Below are positions 56,477 through 64,000 of a stretch of DNA of 64,000 nt, one piece after another (position 1 is the stretch's first letter; each line of letters starts with the position of its first letter). The position numbers and the translations under genes were made by a program. Source of the stretch: Hygrocybe punicea (taxonomy: Eukaryota; Basidiomycota; Agaricomycetes; Agaricales; Hygrophoraceae); contig OY744465.1 of NCBI GenBank assembly GCA_963556145.1, positions 186,001-250,000 on the forward strand. Direction: 5' to 3'. A model generated the notes under the pieces. That model ran no database searches. It was given only the letters and a program-made list of their open reading frames with translations, and was not told where the DNA came from.

Positions 56477-56634
56477 TGTAGTAGTTGTGCCTGGTCAGTC
56501 ACGTGATCAGGTTCCCACGGTTTGACCCAGTTAGTAGCCTTCCAGATGTAGTAGTCAGTCGATCCTTCCTATCCAGTCGACCTTTCCCTCGAGTCCTGCG
56601 TGAGCCCCCGGAGTGGTACCTCGGTACCACTCCA
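56477..56634 (+). repeat. Right LTR (158 bp)
   Basis: Direct repeat of 54225-54382. It follows a polypurine tract and is followed by the target duplication CCGT. Confidence 0.85.
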
Positions 56635-57426
56635 CCGTCTCTCCCTTGAGCGGTTCCCTCCTGTGAGTGTCATTTCCCCCCTCCAGACCATTTCTTACCC
56701 TCAACCTGCGGTTACCTGTCCAGTGCCAGTCTCCCTGAGCACTTCCATCCTGGTCCCAAGCTGTCACCCTCCGTTTAGTGCCATCCCCCCACCTTCTCGA
56801 GGCTCCACCCCCCCTTGAGAGCCCTCTCTGCCTCCTCCCTTGAGTGGCTCAGTGCCGTTTCCCTTTCTCGGAAACTGTTTCTCCCTGTCAACCTACCTTC
56901 TCCCTCCAGTGCAGGCTCCCCCTCAGTCCCAGGCTGTCACCCTCCATTTAGCGCCGTCCCCCGACTTACTCAAGGCTCTGCCACCATTGTCTTAACCCCC
57001 TTTGAGAGCTCACCGTCTCTCCATTGAGCAGTTCCCTCCTGTGAGCGCCATTTCCCCCCTCCAAACCATTTCTTACCAACCTGCCGTCTCTGTCCAGTGC
57101 CAGTCTCCCTGAGCACTCCCTTCTGGTTTCAAGCTGTCACCCTTGCTTTAGTGCCATCCCCCACCTTCTCGAGGCTCCACCACCGCCACCATTGTCTTAC
57201 CCCCCTTGTGTCCCCTCTCTGTCTCCCATGTGTGCGTGCCGCTGCTCTCCCTCCTGTGAGTGCCATTTCCCTCCCTCAGAAACTGTTTCTCACCGTTGAT
57301 CTGCCCTCTCCCTTCAGTGCTGGTCTCCCTGAGTACTCCCCCCCACCAAATACCCATTCGAACCGTCAATTGAAGTAAGTTCTCTGATTTCTGTTTCATC
57401 ACCCGAGCTCATGCTTTTTTGTTAGC

Positions 57427-60400
57427 ATGCCACCACGACATAAGAATGAAGACACCACAAAGTTTGCAACTGGTGCTGTTCAATCAAGTTTTCAAATTGA
57501 AGGTATGTACCTCATCAAACTGTAATACCAGTTGATGTATCAGCTGTTAGGCTTTGTGCATGAACTGGATGAGGTTGCTCCCAGGAAGTCACGGAGAGGT
57601 GAAGGAAAGGTGAAGGCTGTCAAAGTGGACCCCGAGTTTCCCGTACAATATGATGTTAATGCTGCAACTCCCACCTGGCAACCAATGTCACCTGTGGTCC
57701 TCACATCCCAACGACAAAGGGCTGTATCCCATAAAGCCAAAGATCCATTGAATGTAGCCACAGCCATTGGACTCTTATACAGCCCTACTCCCCCTCGACC
57801 CTGCCGTGTTCGAGTGAGGAAAAAAACACCGCTCCAGGGCTGACAAATTCCAGAAAGCCCTGTACCTGTATGACGAGTTGCCTTTAATATACCAAGCCCA
57901 TCGAGTGATGGAGCCGATGATGTGTTCTCGGTCAATCAACTGTCAACTTCGGTGACACTGGCCCCTCCTCTCTTCCATCCAATGAATCAGCCATGTACTT
58001 CATTGACGCCAGCTCCTCCTATCCTTCATGCATCTAATCAACCATCTACTTCCACTATGCCAACTCCTCTTCCTCTCTTTGATCTAGAGAATGCCACACC
58101 CCCGCTAGCATCAATTGGCTCAAGCTCCGAGTCCGAGTCAGGCAACTCCGAGTCTGACAGTGGAGAATCACAAAATGCAGGTCCACCTTCCCACGCACAA
58201 CATTGTGTGTCTTCTGGAGGTCCTGCAGGGAACAAGAATCGCTATGCTGCATCAGATGTGTGGACCTTTTATGAGAAGCAAGGCAGCCAGAGGTGTTGCC
58301 AATTCTGCCAGTTTGTATTTCAACATGATGTATTTTGATGATGTGAAACTTAATTGTCTGGTAGACATATTGCAACGACAAAGCCTGCTCATAAGATCAC
58401 CAAGTTTGGTGCCAGCAGTGCTATGAGCATGCTTTGTTGACACCTTGCTGAGGAACACCTCAATCCGTGGGTCTCAGGATGTGACAATCTCAACATCAAG
58501 ATCCAAGCAAAGACTGTCCAGAAAGCTGTGGATGAATATCAAAAGGCTCGTGGTCAACCAACAGCTTCCCGTGCCCCTGATCGACAACCATAATCGAATG
58601 CGGGGTTCGTTGATGCAATTGTTGAGTTTATTGTGGGTGATGATCAGGTATGGGATGATATATATTGTGATGCACATTGACAAGAGGTTTATTTAGTCAA
58701 TCAATATAATTGAATCCCCCCGACTCCGGGCAATTTTTCTAATGCTTCGTCAGGAGCTAAAAAACTCAGATATTCTGGGTAGAATGACAATTCGTACTCG
58801 TATTGAAGAGTCAGTTGAGGAACATCTTGATCAGCTATCTGTGGTCATGCAGGTTACTCAATTATTTTTCATTGCGTTGTATGCTTGCTTATTGATGAAC
58901 AGAAATCTGTGGGGAAGATATCTTTCACCACTGATATGTGGAGTGATCCAAATCGAACACCCTTCATGGCTGTTACGGCACATTGGATTCAAGCATGCAC
59001 TGAAGAAACCAACAATGGTCCCCAACATATTCTCAAATTGCGTGCCGATCTGGTGGGGTTTCACCGTGTGCCAGGAAGACATGATGGCGAGCATCTTGCA
59101 CATGTGTTCCTTCATGTCACTGACCATCTCAAGATTACTGAGAAGGTGTGTGCTGTTGATTTTAATTATTCCTATTATGAATATCTTCCAGATTGGATGG
59201 GTAACACTTGACAATGCATCAAATAATGATACATTAATGGTAACTCTGGAGCGTGAACTCTGCCGTCGCAAGATTCCATTTGACCGAACAAAACGAAGAG
59301 TTAGGTATGTAACATTCTAGGATTGTAACTAGTACTTATTGTGTTGGATTCTAGATGCTTTCTGCATATTGTCAATCTCACGTGCCAAGCAGTTTTATCA
59401 GCCATTACTAATCTGGATTATGCAAAAGAAGATGCTGATGATTACATTCCTTCAACTGGAGACATGATGGATAACCTGGAATGAGATCCTATTGCAACAG
59501 TGCGATCTCTGATTCGTGCTGTATGTGCTGACTTATCTTGGAAGTCTTAACTTAATTTCTGCTCTTGAACACAGATCAGGTCATCAACAATTCGCTGGCA
59601 ACATTTTTCATCTGTGTTTGAACGACTAGAGAGGCCAGAACTCCAACTTTTGCATGATATGGAGGTTCGATGGTCATCAACATTACTGATGATTGAAAGA
59701 GCAATTGATTTACAAGAAGTACTTATAGTATTCAAGTCTCTGATTTGATTGTTGACAAATATTTAGCTTCTTGATATCTTTCTTGAAAATCAAGAGTTTT
59801 CTAGTCTACAAAAATTTCAACTTACTGAGCAGGACTGGGAAGGTCTTCAAGCATTTCAAATCATTCTCCAGGTTGGTGTCTCCAACAATAGAGCTCTATA
59901 CACTACTCAAATGCAGTTTGTTAGGTTCCACATGCTTTCCAACAAATTATATCCCATGAAAAGACCCAACCTTATGTCACGCCATACCAGCATTTGAAGC
60001 GATTATTGATGTTTGGAAAGCACATCAAGATGACTATCCAGAGACAGCTGAAATTGTTCAAACTGGCCTTGACCAACTTGAGTCTTATAGTCAATGAACT
60101 GACTTGGTTCCAGCTTATACCCTGGCAATGAGTTTGTCATTTTTTTGTTCTTTTTGTATTAGGCATTGATTATTTGTTTTTTTCAGTTCTTGATCCTTCC
60201 ATCAAATTGTCTTGGTTTGAAGAGCATATGCCTGAGTGAGTTGAGTGGGCCAGAGATATATTTATTGAGGCTGTAGGTTCCTATGATATTTATTTCACTC
60301 ATTCTCATTTATTTTTCCCAGCTTCGCCCATATCATGCTGCTGCCATTGCCACTGCTGCTGCAAGAACTGATGCACCTGCAGCAGTGAACACAGCACCTC

Positions 60401-60918
60401 ATCGTCCCACAGCAAGAGATATTCTGAGACTCAACCGTCATCCACCGTCATCCACATCGTCTAACACAACAGCAATCTGCTGAAATTGAAGGTAATGCAT
60501 ATCTTCATGATGATCGACCAGCAACAGGGAGTTTGCTGTTTTGGCAGGCATGTGGCATTTTTTTTCATAATTGCTAGCTATTTGACAACAATGTATCAAG
60601 GAAAATCAACTGCGTTTTCCAGGTGTTTTTGGCCTTGCAATGGATATTCTGCCAATACAAGCATCAGTAGTGCCTTGTGAGCGTGTATTTTCTTCAAGCA
60701 AAGAAACTGTGACAGCTCGGCGAAGTCGTATTTCACCTGAACTTATGGAAGGCATGCAGCTGTTGAAGTATTCTATTCAACAAGGTAGAGGTCTTAATTT
60801 CACTGATGGTATGGATTGGGGACAGGAGCTTCACCAACTGGAGATGTATGGGGAGATGCAGAAGCAAGTTCCAGATGATATTACTTCCTTTATTTCTAGT
60901 TTGGTTGATAAATTGTAA
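57427..60918 (+). pseudogene. hAT-family transposase, multiply broken
   Basis: A start MPPRHKNEDTTKFA at 57427; a BED-finger-like part with DVWTFYEKQ, RCCQFCQ and, after an intron, AMSMLC-stop-HLAEEHL at 58410-58450; the RNase H-like part KISFTTDMWSDPNRTPFMAVTAHW (58912-58983) and WVTLDNASNNDTLM (59200-59240); and the C-terminal hAT dimerisation motif LPIQASVVPCERVFSSSKET with RRSRISPELMEGMQLLKYS (60645-60780). At least four in-frame stops occur (58436, 58590, 58702, 60237 regions) and others are likely (DNLE-stop-DPIATV near 59482). The transposase cannot be made; the gene is an old relic. Confidence 0.75.
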
Positions 60919-61289
60919 AGGTGTACATTGTATGTTCCCCAAATGTTGCCCTAGCTCTATTGAGATTCTGGAATTTGGAACAGCAAGAGTGTGCTACCGC
61001 TCCACTGTTTCGAGGGAAGGGAAGTTGAATCAGAAATTGGCTCGAGGAATTACATCGACCATCTGAAGCAATCATTCCGCTTCAATTCCATGGATGACCT
61101 GGAAATCAGCAGAATTATCACGAGCAGAAGTTCACTCTTTTTTATTTGAATGCGAGCGGTGATGTCGGCTAGGTTGGGCAGACGATCCATACCACCATTA
61201 AGATCCGCCCAAATGGGCTCGACCTGGGTGATACTGAACAGGAGCGGATGCATCAAGCCAAGAATATTGAAGGCCATCTCTTTTACCTG

Positions 61290-62640
61290 TCAACCAGTTA
61301 CGATGGCAAAGTCCATCGGCGCCTTAACCTCCACATTCCTCACCGTCTTGAAAGATTCATCTTGGTTGCCCATGACAGCACAGAATTTTTGCACCGATGC
61401 CATGTCAATCATGATCTCCAGACCGGTGAATGTATCGCGGATGTCGGTGTCTGGGAGAACAGCATCATCACCATACCATAGTTTCCAGTAGAACTCCTTG
61501 ATCTGTAAGTTATGGCCCTCTGCGATCTCGTGGATCGTAGCCGAGCCCATAGAAGGTTTATAGGCAAATTGTAAGTGAAGGGGTACTGATACATCGCGAC
61601 GATCTTCATATATGATCACATCAATCAACTTTGAGGTAGGCTGATAGTGAATTTCGGCCACCTTGAAGGCGGGTTTGTGTTTGCCATACAAATGAACAGC
61701 GCCATAAAGCGTCACAGATCATGGCGACGAATCCAAGGAAGTGACGACAACCTTCTGCAGGGGTCAAGGTGCAAGAAGCTGCCAAATTGGGTTATCGATG
61801 TATGAATGTCCCTGGACAATGGTTGTCGAGGTGAGGAGAGCCCGCAGCCAGCTGAGCTCAGAGCTCGCTAATATCTCCAGCCACAACGAGGCATCAGGAA
61901 TATCCTTACCCAGACTATAGCTTACTACACCCTCAGCTACCTCCCGCTCAACACCCAAGAGACTACTTCCTGAGAAGACGCAACGGGCTTGGGGCTAAGG
62001 TAGTCCACAGTGGGAATTTTAGATTCGTCACCCCCATACCGACACTCGAGAAGCCAGCTGATAAGATAGGCATTGATGTTCCCAAGAAGGTTTTTTATGG
62101 GTTCATCCTTAACCTTCGAGTTCTTCACTGCAACTGGTCCTTGCAGGATACATAAGCGCTGGGGGTCCTGGTTGAAGATGGCTTCAATATCCTCTGCCGC
62201 CCACAGGGAATCCTGTAAACCAACTTGAGCGAGGAAATGAACAAAATGTTGGTGACACAACCTCACCTTCTTGAACCAAACCTCAAAGTTGGCATCCAAT
62301 ACAGGGATGAAGGGAATGGGCTTCTGTCCTGGCCTTTGGGATATCGTCAAAAAGTAAGCCTTGTCCTTGGAAGCTAGTAGTTACTTTGTTGCCAATGGAT
62401 ATGCCTTGAAAAAGTCCTCTGCGAAAGGTAAAGGATCATCGAGAGACGCAAAGCTCCGCAACAGCGATGGTTTGCTACCGCTCCCATTGACGCCCGCAAA
62501 ACACTCCTCCACCCTTCTCAACCAATCCCCCATTAAGCTCCTCAACCAGACATCCATCCACCTCTTCTCGTGCATCACAAACATTAACCTCATCCTCAAT
62601 ACCATCTCCTGATATGTCATGTCACCCAGATCAGTCACAA
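61290..62640 (-). pseudogene. Fragment of fungal fatty-acid synthase beta chain
   Basis: On the minus strand from 62640: TYQEMVLRM, WLRRVEECFAGVNGSGSKPSLL, FVEDF-like FAEDFFKAYPLATK, stop, PGQKPIPFIPVLD, an intron, DSLWAAEDIEAIFNQDPQR, ILQGPVAVKNSKVKDEPI, YGGDESKIPTVDYLSPKP, a frameshift, SLGKDIPDASLWLEILASSE, LTSTTIVQGHSYIDNP, two stops, then HKPAFKVAEIHYQ, IKEFYWKLWYGDD and EVKAPMDFAIVTGW. This is the enoyl-reductase-to-MaoC stretch of FAS beta. Homology ends abruptly at about 61293 and nothing matching the rest of this roughly 2000-residue subunit (or 3900-residue fused enzyme) is present. Three nonsense codons and at least one frameshift mark it as a pseudogene. The source gene must lie elsewhere in the genome. 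Confidence 0.8.
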
Positions 62641-63055
62641 CAGACCCATCCTTCTTCTAACCAAACCATCATTGACTGAATCACAGTTCAGCTTCCCAAT
62701 GACTTCCTCAAACTTGTCACAAGCCCGTACAATGCGCAAGCAAGCCGAGGAGGAGGGGAGAATGGGGAGGGAGGGGAACAGGAGCAGGAGCAGGAGGCAG
62801 GGGGGAGGGGAGGCAGGGAGCACGTTCATTCGCCTTTCCACCCTTGTCCTCCATCCCCATCCTCATCTCCGTCGTCGTCCCCGTGGTCGTTTTCGTCATC
62901 CCATCTTCGTTGTCCTAGGTGATCCAGTCCCCATCTTCCCCATCGGCTCATGTCCTTGTCCCCATCCTCATTGTCTCGTTGTCCTCATTGTCACTGTCCC
63001 AGTCACATTTGCATTACAGGGCAAGGAGTCGAGATCCCATCCTCATTGTCCCTGT
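62641..63055. other. Low-complexity purine and TCC/TCG-rich stretch
   Basis: GAGGAGG/GGAGCAGG runs at 62735-62815 and CCATCCTCATCTCCGTCGTC runs after 62840. No gene is supported. Confidence 0.5.
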
Positions 63056-63192
63056 CCCTGTCCTCGTTGTGCCCATCCCTGTCCTCGTTGTGCCCATCCC
63101 CGTTCTCGTTGTGCCCATCCCCGTTCTCGTTGTGCCCATCCCCATTCTCGTTGTGCCCATCCCCGTTCTCGTTGTGCCCATCCCCATCCCTG
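63056..63192 (+). repeat. 21-bp minisatellite, six to seven units
   Basis: The unit GTTCTCGTTGTGCCCATCCCC is repeated head to tail with small changes (GTCCTC, ATTCTC). A 21-bp period keeps all frames open, which produces long artificial frames such as VPIPVLV repeats. Confidence 0.85.
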
Positions 63193-63809
63193 TTGTCCCC
63201 TTCCCGGCCCTGTTATGTCGTTGTCCTCGTCTGTCCCTCATCGCTGTCCCCATGATCATTCTGGTCCCTGCGATCGTTGTGGTCCCCGTCCTCATCCCCA
63301 TCCTCACCGTTGTTGTTGCCTTCTTTGTCGTGCTATGGCTGCTGGTGCTGGTGCTGCCGCTGCTGCCGTGTTGCTGCCGCACATGAAGGTGAGAGTGGAG
63401 TAGTGGCTGGGGATTGGTAGTAATCAGTAGTGTAACAATAATATATGAATGAAAAGAATAAACGCACTAGTTATCAGGGCGGTAGTGTTTTCTTCCCTTG
63501 TCTGACGCATTGTTCTCCTGCTTCTGTCAACATTCTCCTCCGTCGTGTTCATGCGTGCCCTCATCCCACAGCTGTGGTCATTGCCCTGGGCTTGTCTTGT
63601 CATCAGGGAATGGCCCATCTCTTTCAGGCTTGATTGCCCTGCGATCATAGACGAGGGCATTGGGGCGTCATTGTTCACCCAAATGCCCTTCTGGGCTTGG
63701 CGTTGGTTCTGCATTGGGCACTCCTGCCTCGCTGCCTCTCACTCGGCATCATCACTCCCTCATTGGCATTGTACGTGGGTCAGTCAGCCTGCGTCTGTGT
63801 TTGAGAGGT

Positions 63810-64000
63810 GGTTGTTGGCGCCTGGGATGGGCAACCGCCATCTCTCCCCCTCGGACACGATGTCATGGCGCTGGGGCACATTGACGCGTGCGCTGGGCAT
63901 TGTCGTCGTCATTCGGGGTGCTGGGAATCTTGCCCTCTTGTTTAGGGTGTCGGCGTGGGTCTCCCATCCCACTTTGGCACTTGGGACGGGCAACCACCAT
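63810..64000 (+). repeat. Possible 158-bp tandem repeat entering at the window edge
   Basis: GGCGCCTGGGATGGGCAACC at about 63818 recurs as GGCACTTGGGACGGGCAACC at about 63976, and both continue with ACCACCAT or CGCCAT. A larger array may continue beyond the window. Confidence 0.4.

Larger units (their letters stand above)
54225..56634 (+). mobile_element. Young non-autonomous LTR retroelement, 2.41 kb
   Basis: Two direct 158-bp repeats (54225-54382 and 56477-56634) read the same at every position compared, start TGTAGTAGTTG, end GTACCACTCCA, and are bounded by the 4-bp duplication CCGT (54221-54224 and 56635-56638). The related unit at 57001 reads AGAGCTCACCGTCTCTCC without an insertion, an empty-site copy of the same repeat. 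A polypurine run GAGGAGGAGGGG lies at 56461-56472 just before the right LTR. The interior is very C-rich and has no gag, protease, reverse transcriptase or integrase motif. It must have been moved by a relative elsewhere. Confidence 0.85.
53880..57330 (+). repeat. Tandem repeat array around CTCCAGTGCAGGCTCC, interrupted
   Basis: Related units centred on CTCCAGTGCAGGCTCC or TCCAGTGCCAGTCTCC occur near 53898, 54124, 56713, 56902, 57090 and 57312, each followed by GTCACCCTCC, TTTAGTGCC and CCTTCTCGAGGCTC-type words and ending with CTCCTGTGAGTGCC. Spacing is about 190-230 bp. The array is split by the LTR element at 54225-56634. The short frames read through it are repeat artefacts. Confidence 0.65.
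53488..60918 (+). mobile_element. Decayed hAT element carrying a transposase pseudogene
   Basis: A third hAT-like end, TAGTGTTGCCACGGTCTGG, starts at 53488 and is followed by repeated ACCGGACC/GGTCCGG/GGTAACGGTCC words to about 53610, again a subterminal pattern. The transposase relic at 57427-60918 is in matching orientation. The stretch between is a tandem repeat array into which an LTR element has inserted. The right end was not found, so the element is probably truncated. That the left end and the transposase belong together is inference. Confidence 0.45.

Noticed and set aside
63056..63192. Regularly spaced repeats as a CRISPR array
   Set aside because: Units are head-to-tail without unique spacers, in a eukaryotic genome.
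62919..63386. 155-codon hydrophobic VPIPVLV-repeat frame and its antisense partner
   Set aside because: Product of a 21-bp minisatellite, which leaves all frames open.

Overview
The window looks like a transposon-rich stretch of a basidiomycete genome, most likely an Agaricomycete. The grounds are introns of about 45-60 nt with GT-AG ends, gene families typical of that group (TKL kinases with a basic-acidic leader, WD40 proteins, KDZ-type cysteine clusters, Tnp2 transposases) and multi-exon genes tightly interleaved with mobile elements. No rRNA, tRNA or CRISPR was seen. All identifications rest on reading motifs by eye; no search was run.

Layout. 0-9 kb: a PD-(D/E)XK-like protein, a TA-flanked MITE, a SAP-like protein, an SPT5-like (NGN/KOW) gene and a membrane-anchored WD40 gene. 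9-18 kb: a CACTA/Tnp2 transposase split by a solo LTR, and divergently a MULE-like transposase. 18.4-21.1 kb: a DDE transposon with perfect 38-bp inverted repeats whose transposase carries an internal stop, followed by a second PD-(D/E)XK-like protein. 22-24 kb: an unrecognised gene. 23.8-31.7 kb: an AT-rich Helitron with one uninterrupted 2548-codon frame that joins cysteine clusters, a DUF6570-like region, an HUH Rep, a Pif1-like helicase and a C-terminal ubiquitin-protease-like domain. 31.7-38.5 kb: a kinase-like relic and two multi-exon genes of lineage-specific type. 39-42 kb: a gene joining an N-terminal helical bundle, a TKL kinase and a WD40 propeller in one polypeptide, with a GC-AG intron. 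42.4-43.2 kb: a large foldback element. 43.9-45.3 kb: a decayed KDZ-associated cysteine-cluster gene. 45.7-47.9 kb: a complete aldehyde dehydrogenase in 12 exons. 49.7-51.4 kb: a second TKL kinase. 52-61 kb: three abutting hAT-type terminal regions, a repeat array split by a young LTR element and a hAT transposase pseudogene. 61.3-62.6 kb: a broken fragment of the fatty-acid synthase beta chain. The remainder is minisatellite.

How they fit together: the ordinary host genes are few (aldehyde dehydrogenase, two kinases, the WD40 gene, perhaps the SPT5-like gene). Most of the window is mobile DNA of at least seven classes with nested insertions that can be ordered in time. The likeliest new biology is the helical-bundle/kinase/WD40 fusion, which has the layout of an innate-immunity or cell-death signalling protein, and the protease-tailed Helitron.
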